A DNA stretch of 38,819 bases. It comes from Paracoccaceae bacterium (GTDB taxonomy: Bacteria; Pseudomonadota; Alphaproteobacteria; Rhodobacterales; Rhodobacteraceae). The stretch lies in the NCBI GenBank assembly GCA_003332035.1, contig QOQI01000008.1:1-38819 (forward strand), read 5' to 3'. Made by a program: the position numbers and the translations under genes. The notes beneath the pieces were generated by a model. The model was not told where the DNA came from and made no database searches. It saw nothing but the letters and a program-made list of their open reading frames with translations. This document shows, piece by piece, positions 25,070-33,889 of this stretch (position 1 is the stretch's first letter; the number at the start of each line of letters is the position of its first letter).

Positions 25070-25960
25070 GTGAATAGAACAGAACAGATAGCAAGAATGC
25101 GCTCAGATAAAGGCTTTATAGCAGCGTTGGACCAAAGCGGAGGATCAACGCCTAAAGCCCTCCAATTATATGGAATTTCTGAAGATCAGTTCACGGATGA
25201 AGAAGAAATGTTCAATCTAATGCATGACATGCGAACGAGAATAATCACAAGTTCATGTTTCAGCGAAGCCCACATAATTGGAGCAATATTATTTGAACAA
25301 ACTATGGAGCGCCATGTGTCTGGAATTCCAACTGCAGAGTTTCTCTGGAATACAAAAAAAATTGTTCCATTTTTAAAGATTGATAAGGGTTTAAAAGATC
25401 CAAAAGATGGTGTTCGACTTATGAAAGACATCCCCAATTTACATGAGACACTAAAAAAAGCTTTAGATTATGGAATTTTTGGTACTAAAATGAGATCCGT
25501 TATTGATGAAGACAACGTTGTAGGAATAGAAAAAATTGTAGATCAGCAATTTGAAATTGGGAAAATAACTTTGGACGCCGGATTAACGCCAATTATTGAA
25601 CCAGAAGTAACCATAAATATTTCGCAGAAATTAAAAGCTGAGAAAAATCTTAAACAAAGTTTAATTAAAAATTTAAATAAACTAGCCCCCAAACAAAAGA
25701 TTTTACTAAAATTAACCCTCCCAGAAAAAGAGAACTTTTATCAAGATTTAGTAAAACATCCAAATGTATTGAGAGTTGTCGCATTATCTGGAGGTTATTC
25801 GCTTGAAGAAGCAAATAAACGCTTACGAGAAAATTACGGGGTAGTTGCATCTTTTTCTAGAGCACTAACGCAAAGTCTATTTGTTCATCAAAATATAGAT
25901 GAATTTAATTCAGCGCTAGAACAAACGATATCTGCAATAGCAGATGCATCAAAAACTTAA
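25070..25960 (+). CDS. Fructose-bisphosphate aldolase, class I
   Basis: Cleaves or forms fructose 1,6-bisphosphate by a Schiff base. The roughly 296-residue product opens with RSDKGFIAALDQSGGSTPKAL, the mark of the small class I aldolase found in Rhodobacterales and other bacteria, and contains ILLKLTLPEKENF and VVALSGGYSLEEAN near residues 210 and 245. The GTG at 25070 is preferred because GGAG (25060-25063) sits at correct spacing; an ATG at 25058 in the same frame is the alternative and would add four residues. No class II zinc-site histidines are present. It follows pgk on the same strand. Confidence 0.92.
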   Translation: MNRTEQIARMRSDKGFIAALDQSGGSTPKALQLYGISEDQFTDEEEMFNLMHDMRTRIITSSCFSEAHIIGAILFEQTMERHVSGIPTAEFLWNTKKIVPFLKIDKGLKDPKDGVRLMKDIPNLHETLKKALDYGIFGTKMRSVIDEDNVVGIEKIVDQQFEIGKITLDAGLTPIIEPEVTINISQKLKAEKNLKQSLIKNLNKLAPKQKILLKLTLPEKENFYQDLVKHPNVLRVVALSGGYSLEEANKRLRENYGVVASFSRALTQSLFVHQNIDEFNSALEQTISAIADASKT

Positions 25961-25994
25961 ATTTTAAAAAAAAGTGATTTTTTTCAAATTAGGG

Positions 25995-26022
25995 GATTCC
26001 CTTGCGAATCATTCTGTGATTC
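25995..26022. promoter_or_regulatory. Cluster of three GANTC (CcrM-type) sites upstream of ftsB
   Basis: GATTC (25995-25999), GAATC (26006-26010) and GATTC (26018-26022) fall within 28 bases, 41-68 bases before the ftsB ATG. The last two are the ends of an inverted repeat GAATCA-ttctg-TGATTC. GANTC is the target of the cell-cycle methylase CcrM in alphaproteobacteria, and methylation of such sites affects promoters bound by GcrA. Confidence 0.5.
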
Positions 26023-26062
26023 TATCGACCTAATCTCGTTCAATCGGCAATAGAGGTAGGCT

Positions 26063-26365
26063 ATGAATTCAGCAAGGTTATCAATTCCTTGGGTTATGTT
26101 GGCAGTATTTGCTGTAACCTTGATGCTTGGTCTTTATTTCACTTTTGCTGCAGTGCAAGGTGACTATGGATTATTTAGAAGAGCAGAAATATTAAGTGAT
26201 GCAAAAAAACTAGAGGCAGAGCTTACGATGCTTCAAAGTGAAGTTGATAGAATGCGTAATCTAACCTGGAGAATGTCCGATGAGTACCTGGACTTAGACC
26301 TTTTAGATGAACAGGCTCGAGACATATTAGGGCAAATACGTTCGGACGAAGTAATAATACAATAA
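26063..26365 (+). CDS. ftsB: Septum formation initiator / FtsB-like protein
   Basis: A 100-residue bitopic protein with one membrane helix (about residues 9-29, VMLAVFAVTLMLGLYFTFAA) and a following coiled coil (about 43-70, AKKLEAELTMLQSEVDRMRN), then a short C-terminal part ending QARDILGQIRSDEVI, as in the FtsB/DivIC family. FtsB bridges FtsL and FtsQ and activates septal wall synthesis. GAGGTAG precedes the ATG. Its place directly before pdhA is typical for Rhodobacterales and related groups. A gap of 164 bases separates it from pdhA, so the pdh genes probably have a separate promoter. Confidence 0.9.
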   Translation: MNSARLSIPWVMLAVFAVTLMLGLYFTFAAVQGDYGLFRRAEILSDAKKLEAELTMLQSEVDRMRNLTWRMSDEYLDLDLLDEQARDILGQIRSDEVIIQ

Positions 26366-26492
26366 ACAAAAGCCCTAAAAAAACTTCCAAGACAGAATAA
26401 AACTTTAATTTTGTGTTTTTTTATGAACTATCATTCATTATTTTAACTAATTTTTATTTTCCTGTCGCATTCTAAAGTTAACTAGTATAAAG

Positions 26493-26512
26493 ATAGTTTA
26501 ACGCTAAACTAT
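26493..26512 (+). promoter_or_regulatory. Inverted repeat before pdhA, LacI-type operator candidate
   Basis: ATAGTTTA (26493-26500) and TAAACTAT (26505-26512) are perfect eight-base inverted arms around ACGC. Its central ten bases TTAACGCTAA differ by one base from those of the zwf operator (TTAGCGCTAA). It lies 18-37 bases before the pdhA ATG, and a -10 candidate TATAAA (26486-26491) would put the start of transcription inside it. In RNA it would also form a hairpin followed by TTTT just before the GAGG ribosome site. Confidence 0.55.
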
Positions 26513-26529
26513 TTTTGAGGTAAGCTTTT

Positions 26530-27519
26530 ATGACTTCTCGCAAAGGTTCTAAAAAATCCAACGTAAATACGGAAGAGTTGCTTTCTTACTATAAAGATAT
26601 GCTCTTAATTAGGCGGTTTGAGGAAAAAGCTGGCCAGCTTTATGGAATGGGATTGATCGGCGGCTTCTGTCACCTTTATATTGGTCAAGAAGCTGTAGTT
26701 GTTGGATTAGAGGCTTCAGCAGAAGCAGGGGATAAAAGAATTACATCCTATCGCGATCACGGGCATATGCTTGCATGCGGTATGGATCCTAATGGTGTAA
26801 TGGCTGAACTCACAGGCCGAGCTGGTGGTTACTCAAAGGGAAAAGGCGGTTCTATGCACATGTTCAGCAAGGAAAAAAATTTCTATGGAGGGCATGGTAT
26901 TGTTGGCGCGCAGGTTCCTCTTGGAGCAGGACTGGCTTTTGCAGATAAATATTTAGAGAATGATCGAGTAACCTTTACTTATTTTGGCGATGGAGCAGCC
27001 AACCAAGGTCAAGTCTATGAGACATTTAATATGGCTTCTCTATGGAAGTTACCGGTAATTTTCGTCATTGAGAATAATCAATACGCTATGGGTACATCGC
27101 AATTACGCTCGACTTCAACACCAGATATATATACCAGAGGTGCTGGTTTCGATATACCCGGTGAGGCTGTTGATGGAATGGATGTGCTTTCTGTAAAAGA
27201 AGCAGGAGACAAGGCAGTTAAACACTGTCGCGCCGGTAAGGGCCCCTATATCCTCGAAATCAAAACTTATCGATACCGAGGACACTCAATGTCTGATCCA
27301 GCAAAATACAGAACTCGAGAAGAGGTCCAAAAAATGCGAGAAGAAAGAGACGCTATCGAAAATATTAGATCGATCTTGTTAACTGGGAAACATGCAAGCG
27401 AAGATGATTTGAAGTCAATTGATAAAGAAATTAAGAAAATTGTTAATGAATCTGCAGAATTTGCCAAGGCTAGCCCTGAACCAGAACTTGAAGAACTTTA
27501 TACTGATATTTACGCGTAA
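26530..27519 (+). CDS. pdhA: Pyruvate dehydrogenase E1 component, alpha subunit
   Basis: The alpha half of the thiamine-diphosphate enzyme that decarboxylates pyruvate. At 329 residues it is normal for the alpha2-beta2 type. The cofactor motif is [17 protein letters not shown], closing with [11 protein letters not shown] (about residues 155-190). Also present are [15 protein letters not shown] and the [19 protein letters not shown] loop, which is the lipoyl-entry loop. GAGG lies nine bases before the ATG. It heads pdhA-pdhB-pdhC, with 11- and 12-base gaps. No E3 (lpd) gene follows, so that component must be encoded elsewhere. Confidence 0.97.
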   Translation: MTSRKGSKKSNVNTEELLSYYKDMLLIRRFEEKAGQLYGMGLIGGFCHLYIGQEAVVVGLEASAEAGDKRITSYRDHGHMLACGMDPNGVMAELTGRAGGYSKGKGGSMHMFSKEKNFYGGHGIVGAQVPLGAGLAFADKYLENDRVTFTYFGDGAANQGQVYETFNMASLWKLPVIFVIENNQYAMGTSQLRSTSTPDIYTRGAGFDIPGEAVDGMDVLSVKEAGDKAVKHCRAGKGPYILEIKTYRYRGHSMSDPAKYRTREEVQKMREERDAIENIRSILLTGKHASEDDLKSIDKEIKKIVNESAEFAKASPEPELEELYTDIYA

Positions 27520-27530
27520 AGGGATCGCAA

Positions 27531-28892
27531 ATGACAACTGAAATTTTAATGCCCGCCCTATCTCCAACAATGGAAGAAGGAACCTTAGCGAAATGGTTAG
27601 TCAAAGAAGGGGACACAGTTTCCGCAGGTGATATCCTTGCCGAGATAGAAACTGATAAGGCAACTATGGAATTTGAAGCTGTTGATGAGGGAACCATTGA
27701 AAAAATACTAGTTTCAGAAGGTTCAGAAGGAATTAAAGTTAATAGTCCAATTGCTATATTAATAGATGATGGTGAAAAGATCACAGAAACAAAAATAAAT
27801 AACGCGCCAAAAGAACAAAAAGCATTTGCTGAAAATAAAAAATTGCACCCAAAAGTTGAATTATTAAGCACAGAACCAACCCCTGAACCTGAATGGACCG
27901 ATACGACAAAAATTGGTCAGAAAACCGTCAGGGAAGCCCTGAGAGATGCTATGGCAGAAGAATTGAGGCGCGATGAAAAAGTTTTTCTTATGGGCGAAGA
28001 AGTTGCAGAATACCAAGGGGCATATAAAGTCAGCCAAGGGCTACTCGAAGAATTTGGCTCGAAAAGAATTATTGACACACCGATTACTGAACATGGCTTT
28101 GCGGGCATAGCTACCGGTGCCTCTTTTGCTGGACTAAGGCCTATTGTTGAGTTTATGACTTTTAATTTTGCTATGCAGGCAATCGATCAGATTGTGAACT
28201 CTGCAGCAAAGACACTTTATATGTCTGGCGGACAGATGGGAGCACCCATTGTATTTCGTGGCCCAAACGGAGCAGCCGCTAGAGTAGGCGCACAGCACAG
28301 TCAAGACTACACATCATGGTATGCCCACATCCCCGGTCTAAAAGTTGTAGCGCCGTATTCAGCGTCGGATGCTAAAGGTTTATTAAAATCCGCTATTAGG
28401 GATAATAATCCTGTAATTTTTCTTGAAAATGAAATTCTTTATGGGCGTAGTTTTGATGTGCCTGAGATCGAAGACTACATTGTTCCATTTGGCAAAGCGA
28501 GAGTTTGGCGCAAAGGAGCAGACGTCACAATAATCTCATTCGGTATTGGCATGCAATACGCACTAAAAGCTGCTGAAGAGTTAACTGCAGAGGGAATAGA
28601 AGCAGAAGTTATAGATTTAAGAACTATTAGACCAATTGATTATGAAACAATAATCCAGTCGGTTTCTAAAACAAACCGGTGTATAACAGTAGAAGAGGGC
28701 TTCCCAGTTGCTTCAATAGGAAATCATTTATCCGCCTATATAATGGAACACGCGTTCGATTATCTTGATGCTCCTGTGATTAATTGTACTGGCAAGGATG
28801 TACCTATGCCCTATGCCGCAAACTTAGAAAAGCTTGCTCTTGTGACGACCGAGCAGGTTGTAAATGCTGCAAAAAAAGTTTGTTATCGGTAA
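27531..28892 (+). CDS. pdhB: Pyruvate dehydrogenase E1 component, beta subunit, with lipoyl domain
   Basis: The beta half of E1. Residues 1-80 are a full lipoyl domain with the modified Lys43 in [10 protein letters not shown], then a linker of about 45 residues, then the transketolase-type beta domain starting near [14 protein letters not shown] (residue about 131) with [33 protein letters not shown] and the C-terminal transketolase segment [15 protein letters not shown]. An E1-beta carrying its own lipoyl domain is a known alphaproteobacterial feature. The lipoyl domain is strikingly close to that of pdhC downstream. 453 residues, complete. Confidence 0.97.
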   Translation: MTTEILMPALSPTMEEGTLAKWLVKEGDTVSAGDILAEIETDKATMEFEAVDEGTIEKILVSEGSEGIKVNSPIAILIDDGEKITETKINNAPKEQKAFAENKKLHPKVELLSTEPTPEPEWTDTTKIGQKTVREALRDAMAEELRRDEKVFLMGEEVAEYQGAYKVSQGLLEEFGSKRIIDTPITEHGFAGIATGASFAGLRPIVEFMTFNFAMQAIDQIVNSAAKTLYMSGGQMGAPIVFRGPNGAAARVGAQHSQDYTSWYAHIPGLKVVAPYSASDAKGLLKSAIRDNNPVIFLENEILYGRSFDVPEIEDYIVPFGKARVWRKGADVTIISFGIGMQYALKAAEELTAEGIEAEVIDLRTIRPIDYETIIQSVSKTNRCITVEEGFPVASIGNHLSAYIMEHAFDYLDAPVINCTGKDVPMPYAANLEKLALVTTEQVVNAAKKVCYR

Positions 28893-28904
28893 AGGAGAGC
28901 ATCA

Positions 28905-30191
28905 ATGTCTGTGAATATATTAATGCCTGCACTTTCGCCCACAATGGAAGAAGGTACCCTGGCCAAGTGGCTTGTAAAAGAGGGAGATAGGATACAAAGT
29001 GGAGATCTTATCGCTGAAATTGAAACCGACAAAGCAACGATGGAGTTCGAAGCAGTAGATGAGGGAATTATCGGAAAGCTTTTAGTTACTGAAGGCAGTG
29101 AAGGTGTCAAAGTCAACAGTCCAATAGCTATTATTTTGGATGATGGCGAAGATCTCGAAGTCCAGGAAAAAAAAGATATAACTTTGCAAGTAGAACCTAA
29201 AGAGCAAACAGTCATTTCAGCAGCACCTTTGGAAACAAAAAACCCCCTAACTGGTGTTGCTCAGACTTCTAGTTTGCGGATTTTTGCTACACCTCTTGCA
29301 AGACGATTAGCCAAGGAAAACGGAGTTGATTTGGGGAGTATCAATGGCTCTGGTCCCCATGGGAGAATAGTAAAAAATGATATTTTGAACATAAACGCCT
29401 TCAGTCCTATTGCTATTCAAGAAACCTTGGCGGACCCAGTCTTGCTAACAAATACCGTACAAGCTTCTGGATCTTCAGTAAAAAATTTATACGCAGATAG
29501 GGAATTTAAGGAAATACCACTCAACAGTATGAGAAAAACAGTTGCTACCAGGCTGACTGAAGCAAAACAAAACATTCCCCATTTTTACCTAAGAAAAGAG
29601 ATAAAAATAGATGAATTATTACAAGTAAGATCAAGATTAAATGCACATCTAGCCGAAAGAAATAATAAACTTTCTATTAACGACTTTATTATAAAATCAT
29701 GTGCATTGGCACTTCAATCAGTGCCCATGGCTAACGCCGTTTGGGCGGAAGACAAAATTCTTCAACTTAAACCATCTGATATCGCAGTAGCTGTATCGGT
29801 AGAGGATGGACTATTTACACCAATTATACGAGATGCCGATGAAAAAAGCTTATCTAATCTTTCAAAAGAAATGAAAGAATTAGCCGAAAAGGCTCGTTCT
29901 AAAAAGCTTATGCCAAGTGAATATCAAGGAGGAAGCTTTTCAATTTCAAACTTGGGTATGTTTGGGGTTGATGATTTTGATGCAGTTATAAACCCCCCTC
30001 ACGGGGCCATACTTGCAGTTGGCAGAGGCCTTAAAAAGCCAATAGTCAATGACGATGACACTATTTCAGTAGCTAATGTTATGTCACTTACACTTTCCGT
30101 AGATCATCGTGTAATTGATGGTGCTCTGGGTGCCGATTTACTCCAAAGCATTGCCAAATACCTTGAAGATCCAGTGCTCATGTTGACATAA
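28905..30191 (+). CDS. pdhC: Pyruvate dehydrogenase E2, dihydrolipoyl acetyltransferase
   Basis: The core of the complex, which passes the acetyl group to CoA. One lipoyl domain (residues 1-80, Lys43), a linker, the peripheral-subunit-binding domain (about 126-160, [15 protein letters not shown] and [14 protein letters not shown]), a second linker, then the catalytic domain (about 198-428) with [14 protein letters not shown], where His401 and Asp405 act. A single lipoyl domain fits the alphaproteobacterial arrangement, the second being on pdhB. GGAGAG precedes the ATG. It ends three bases from the convergent cysE. 428 residues, complete. Confidence 0.97.
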   Translation: MSVNILMPALSPTMEEGTLAKWLVKEGDRIQSGDLIAEIETDKATMEFEAVDEGIIGKLLVTEGSEGVKVNSPIAIILDDGEDLEVQEKKDITLQVEPKEQTVISAAPLETKNPLTGVAQTSSLRIFATPLARRLAKENGVDLGSINGSGPHGRIVKNDILNINAFSPIAIQETLADPVLLTNTVQASGSSVKNLYADREFKEIPLNSMRKTVATRLTEAKQNIPHFYLRKEIKIDELLQVRSRLNAHLAERNNKLSINDFIIKSCALALQSVPMANAVWAEDKILQLKPSDIAVAVSVEDGLFTPIIRDADEKSLSNLSKEMKELAEKARSKKLMPSEYQGGSFSISNLGMFGVDDFDAVINPPHGAILAVGRGLKKPIVNDDDTISVANVMSLTLSVDHRVIDGALGADLLQSIAKYLEDPVLMLT

Positions 30192-30194
30192 AAA

Positions 30195-31004
30195 TCACTT
30201 GGATGAGAGTGTCTGATCCATTTCAATTGAAGGCGTACTACAACCAGCTTCTCCAACTATTTCAGCTGGAACGCCTGCAACTGTTTTCTTTGGAGGTATC
30301 TCTTGCAACACAACTGAGCCTGCTGCGATACGACAACAATTCCCAACTTTTATATTTCCGAGCACCTTAGCCCCTGCACCTATCAAAACTCCGTCACCTA
30401 TTTTTGGATGACGATCCTCATCTTCTTTACCAGTTCCACCTAGAGTAACCGAGTGGAGCATGGAAACGTTATCACCAATAACCGATGTTTCGCCAATAAC
30501 GATCGAATGAGCATGATCTATCATTAAACCTTTACCAATTTTTGCAGCTGGATGTATGTCTATCCCGAAAACTTCTGAAGTTCTCATTTGAAAAAAATAT
30601 GCCATATCTTTTTGACCAGTAAGCCAAAGCCAGTTTGACACCCGATAAGCCTGGACCGCAAGAAAGCCCTTGAAATACAAAAGTGGCTGCATATACCTGG
30701 AACAAGCTGGGTCCCTATCAACTACCGCCATAATATCAGCTCTTGCAGCATTAGAAAGTTGAGGATCAGAAGAAATCGCCATGCTGCAAGTATCCCTTAG
30801 AGTTTGCCCAGAAATCTCAACCGACGCTAACTTTGATGCAACGCGGTGGGCTAAAGCTCCTTCAAAGCTTGAATGTTGAAGAATACTAGTATGAATAAAA
30901 CCACCAATCGCTGGCTCAGATATTAAAGCTTCTTTCGCCTCATTTCGCAATCTATCCCAAACAGGGTCTATCTTAACATATTTTTCTTCAAACTTTTTCA
31001 TCAA
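30195..31004 (-). CDS. cysE: Serine O-acetyltransferase
   Basis: Makes O-acetylserine, the precursor of cysteine. The 269-residue product has the helical SATase N-terminal domain (about 10-150, including VAVDRDPACSRY-type wording and FKGFLAVQAYRVSNWLW) and a left-handed beta-helix of hexapeptide repeats (about 152-245) with the active-site block MIDHAHSIVIGETSVIGDN, followed by a short tail. Such tails can bind cysteine synthase, but here the usual terminal Ile is not present, so complex formation is uncertain. It is a single gene, convergent with pdhC and separated by 80 bases from mltG. Confidence 0.95.
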   Translation of the reverse strand: MMKKFEEKYVKIDPVWDRLRNEAKEALISEPAIGGFIHTSILQHSSFEGALAHRVASKLASVEISGQTLRDTCSMAISSDPQLSNAARADIMAVVDRDPACSRYMQPLLYFKGFLAVQAYRVSNWLWLTGQKDMAYFFQMRTSEVFGIDIHPAAKIGKGLMIDHAHSIVIGETSVIGDNVSMLHSVTLGGTGKEDEDRHPKIGDGVLIGAGAKVLGNIKVGNCCRIAAGSVVLQEIPPKKTVAGVPAEIVGEAGCSTPSIEMDQTLSSK

Positions 31005-31084
31005 CTTAACCCAATTGCTATTAACGTTATATAGTACTTACACGGTAAAATCTCAACAATTACATGAAAATCTTATACTAAGGT

Positions 31085-32233
31085 TTAGTCTTTGCTATTT
31101 TTTTCAATCGCTCGCCACTTGGCAACATTTTTATTGTGGTCAGTTAAAGTAGTGGCAAATGAATGACCGCCAGTGCCATCAGCAACAAAAAAAATGAAAT
31201 TAGTATTTTCTGGGTTCAAAGCAGCAAAAATACTTTCCTCTCCAGGGTTTGCAATTGGCGTTGGAGGTAATCCCTCCCTCAAATATGTATTCCACGGGGT
31301 ATCTTTCCGGAGCTCACTCCGACGAAGACCTCGGCCTAAAATTTCCTGACCTTTAGTTATTCCATAAATAACTGTCGGATCAGTTTGTAACGGCATACCC
31401 TTTTTTAAGCGGTTTATAAATACACTAGCAATAATCCGCCGTTCACTTTTGAGCCCAGTCTCTTTTTCAATGATTGAAGCTAAAATTAACGCTTCTTCTG
31501 GCGTCTTTAAAGGCAAACTGTCCAACTTGGACTGCCACGCCCTTTGTAAAATACTGTCCTGCTTTACAGACATTCGCTTCAATATCGTTGAACGAGAGTC
31601 TTTTTGACCAAATTCATAACTATTAGGTGCCAAACTACCCTCTTCAGGAATAACTTTTATGTCCCCAGTAAGATATCCAATTCCATTTAAAGCCTGAACT
31701 ATTCGCCAGGATGTAGTACCTTCGGCTACTACTATTCTGTGCCTAGTAGTTTTATCACTAACAAAAGAGTTAAATGCAGATGGTTCTGGATCATCAGATT
31801 TAAAAGCAAACTTTTCTTCTAATTTTGAGGTCTTTGGATCTAGCTCTCTAACTCGTATGGTCGTTGAAACAATACCTACTCCGTAGACAATTTCAGTGCC
31901 GCAAGTATTTGCCCCGCCTCGGGTAACTATATTAGAAATATCCTGCATTGTTGAAAAAGCCGGGATAAGAAAGCTGCCTGCTTTCAGCTTCGTACTTTTT
32001 TCTTCATAACGGACGCCTATCCTAAAAAACCAAGCTGATTGCAGCGCGCCTTTTTTCTCTAATTCTTCAGAAACTGTACGAAATGAACTACCAACTGGAA
32101 TTCGAACACATATTGGCGTTTCTAAAGGGCCCGCAGAACTATAAAAAGATTTTCCTGTTAAACCTATTCCTCCACCCAACAACAACAATACCACTAGTAA
32201 AGACATTATGTTTGAGGCAGCACTTCGCCACAT
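31085..32233 (-). CDS. mltG: Endolytic murein transglycosylase MltG
   Basis: Cuts nascent glycan strands and so sets their length. The start at 32233 is used because it gives a short basic leader and one membrane helix (about residues 10-31, MSLLVVLLLLGGGIGLTG). A longer frame to 32341 would run 107 bases into fabF. The product is 382 residues. A LysM-like region precedes the catalytic YceG domain, which includes LILASIIEKETGLKSER with the catalytic Glu, FINRLKKGMPLQTDPTVIY and the C-terminal NPENTNFIFFVADGTGGH. It begins one base after the fabF stop (TAA A ATG), so it is the end of the fab operon. Confidence 0.94.
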   Translation of the reverse strand: MWRSAASNIMSLLVVLLLLGGGIGLTGKSFYSSAGPLETPICVRIPVGSSFRTVSEELEKKGALQSAWFFRIGVRYEEKSTKLKAGSFLIPAFSTMQDISNIVTRGGANTCGTEIVYGVGIVSTTIRVRELDPKTSKLEEKFAFKSDDPEPSAFNSFVSDKTTRHRIVVAEGTTSWRIVQALNGIGYLTGDIKVIPEEGSLAPNSYEFGQKDSRSTILKRMSVKQDSILQRAWQSKLDSLPLKTPEEALILASIIEKETGLKSERRIIASVFINRLKKGMPLQTDPTVIYGITKGQEILGRGLRRSELRKDTPWNTYLREGLPPTPIANPGEESIFAALNPENTNFIFFVADGTGGHSFATTLTDHNKNVAKWRAIEKNSKD

Positions 32234-32234
32234 T

Positions 32235-33491
32235 TTACAATTTTGCCAAAAGCAAACTAGCGTTCGTTCCCCCAAAACCAAAGGAGTTAGAGATAGCAAA
32301 TTTAATTTCTCTTGATACCATTTGATTTGCAGCCAAATCAACTTTTGTTTCTATAGCAGGGTTATCCAAATTAATTGTTGGTGGAGCAACCTGATCCCGA
32401 ATTGCCAAAGTAGTAAAAATAGCCTCTATTGCTCCGGCAGCACCCAGTAAGTGACCTGTTGATGACTTAGTAGATGACATAGTCAATTTACTAGCCTTAT
32501 CACCCATCATGCGCTCAACTGCCGCTAATTCAATAACGTCCGCCATAGTTGAGGTGCCGTGTGCGTTTATGTAATCTATTTGCCCAGGCTCAATTTTAGC
32601 TTTTTCAAGTGCAGCCAACATTGACCTTTCCCCGCCTTCGCCATCTTCCGAAGGGGCTGTTATGTGGTAAGCATCGCCTGACAATCCATATCCCACAATT
32701 TCTGCATAGATTTTGGCTCCTCTGCTTTTTGCGTGCTCATACTCTTCCAAAACAACAATTCCAGCCCCCTCACCCATTACAAATCCGTCACGATCCATAT
32801 CATATGGACGAGATGCCTTGGTTGGGTCATCTGCTCTTTTAGTTGATAAAGCTTTGCAAGCGTTAAATCCACCAATGCCTATTTCTGAGATAGCCGCCTC
32901 AGCTCCACCCGCGACCATAACATCGGCATCATCAGAAGCAATAAGCCTTGCTGCATCACCGATTGCATGTGCGCCAGTTGAACAAGCTGTGACCACCGAA
33001 TGGTTAGGGCCCTTAAAGCCAAATCGGATGCTGACCTGCCCAGATATTAAATTTATTAACGCACCTGGAATAAAGAATGGTGAAATTCGTCTGGGCCCAC
33101 GCTCATGAATCATTACTGCAGTTTCTGCTATCGAGTTTAAGCCACCAATCCCCGAACCAATCATAACACCTGTTCGAAGTAAACTGGCCTCGTCAGTGGG
33201 CTTCCAATCAGAATCTCTCACAGCCATTTCAGAAGCAGCAATACCATACAAAATAAAGTCGTCTACTTTTCTTTGTTCCTTGGGCTCCAACCAATCATCG
33301 GCGTTGAACGTTCCATCGAGACCATCCCCGAGAGGCACTTCGCAAGCATATTTTGTTACGACCCGATCAGCGTTAAAGCGGGTTATCAAACCGGCGCCAG
33401 AATCGCCGTTAAGAATACGTGACCAAGTTTCCTCAACGCCACTGGCAAGAGGAGATATCATTCCCAAACCCGTAATAACTACTCGACGCAT
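32235..33491 (-). CDS. fabF: 3-oxoacyl-ACP synthase II (KAS II)
   Basis: Elongates acyl-ACP in type II fatty acid synthesis. The 418-residue protein has the Cys-His-His triad: Cys170 in VTACSTGAHA, the first His in YINAHGTSTMAD near residue 310, and the second in SSTGHLLGAAGA near residue 347. The C-terminal glycine-rich NSFGFGGTNASLLL is also present. Between acpP and fabF lie an intrinsic terminator and a palindrome that recurs before acpP, so fabF probably has its own controlled promoter in the 135-base gap. mltG follows one base later. Confidence 0.97.
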   Translation of the reverse strand: MRRVVITGLGMISPLASGVEETWSRILNGDSGAGLITRFNADRVVTKYACEVPLGDGLDGTFNADDWLEPKEQRKVDDFILYGIAASEMAVRDSDWKPTDEASLLRTGVMIGSGIGGLNSIAETAVMIHERGPRRISPFFIPGALINLISGQVSIRFGFKGPNHSVVTACSTGAHAIGDAARLIASDDADVMVAGGAEAAISEIGIGGFNACKALSTKRADDPTKASRPYDMDRDGFVMGEGAGIVVLEEYEHAKSRGAKIYAEIVGYGLSGDAYHITAPSEDGEGGERSMLAALEKAKIEPGQIDYINAHGTSTMADVIELAAVERMMGDKASKLTMSSTKSSTGHLLGAAGAIEAIFTTLAIRDQVAPPTINLDNPAIETKVDLAANQMVSREIKFAISNSFGFGGTNASLLLAKL

Positions 33492-33536
33492 GTTCTTCTC
33501 ATTTTAGCCTATTATGATTGCTAATAGCGCGTAAAA

Positions 33537-33548
33537 GCCCAGTTGGGC
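33537..33548 (-). promoter_or_regulatory. Palindrome before fabF, shared with acpP
   Basis: GCCCAGTTGGGC lies 46-57 bases upstream of the fabF ATG. It differs by one base from GCCCAATTGGGC before acpP. On the minus strand TTGCCC at its edge could be a -35 box with TATTAG 18 bases on, so a bound protein would block the promoter. Read as RNA it is a GCCC/GGGC hairpin followed by TTTT, so a weak second terminator is the alternative. Confidence 0.45.
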
Positions 33549-33580
33549 AAGTATTGTCAGCTCAAAATCGTGCTACAAAT

Positions 33581-33604
33581 AAAAAACCCTCGCGTGAACG
33601 AGGG
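33581..33604 (-). terminator. Intrinsic terminator after acpP
   Basis: On the minus strand a six-base-pair stem CCCTCG/CGAGGG with a six-base loop is followed at once by six T residues (33581-33586). It lies about 23 bases past the acpP stop. It would end most acpP transcripts and so let acpP be made in large excess over fabF, which fits the high demand for carrier protein. Confidence 0.85.
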
Positions 33605-33626
33605 CTCTAAAAGTCTAAAATTTTAA

Positions 33627-33860
33627 CTATGCGGCATCCCCGATGAACTTAACAGCATCCCCAAAAGTTTGAATATTTTCCGCAGCGTCATCTGGTATTT
33701 CGATTCCAAACTCTTCTTCAAAAGCCATTACTAGCTCAACCGTATCTAAGCTATCAGCGCCCAGATCATCAATAAACGAAGCGTTATCAACAACTTTATC
33801 TTCATCAACGCCTAAATGTTCTACAACAATTTTTTTAACGCGGTCTGCGGTATCGCTCAT
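33627..33860 (-). CDS. acpP: Acyl carrier protein
   Basis: The carrier that holds growing acyl chains on phosphopantetheine. The 77-residue, highly acidic protein has the attachment site [10 protein letters not shown] with Ser37, and the helix pattern of housekeeping AcpP, including [15 protein letters not shown]. It is preceded by a 234-base gap with a promoter candidate and several repeats, and is followed by a clear terminator, so it is probably transcribed largely as a single gene within the fab cluster. Confidence 0.98.
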   Translation of the reverse strand: MSDTADRVKKIVVEHLGVDEDKVVDNASFIDDLGADSLDTVELVMAFEEEFGIEIPDDAAENIQTFGDAVKFIGDAA

Positions 33861-33889
33861 CGTATCTTCCTCATTCTGCAGGGATCAAA

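Noticed and set aside
25966..25986. A-run/T-run stem after the aldolase gene as a terminator
   Set aside because: The stem is all A-T pairs with a short loop and would be too weak; no GC clamp.
32234..32341. N-terminal extension of mltG into fabF
   Set aside because: The extra 36 residues lie antiphase inside the conserved end of fabF and would place unrelated sequence before the membrane helix.
32609..33108. Long open frames on the plus strand opposite fabF
   Set aside because: They are antisense shadows of a fully conserved gene and show no recognisable protein features or ribosome sites.
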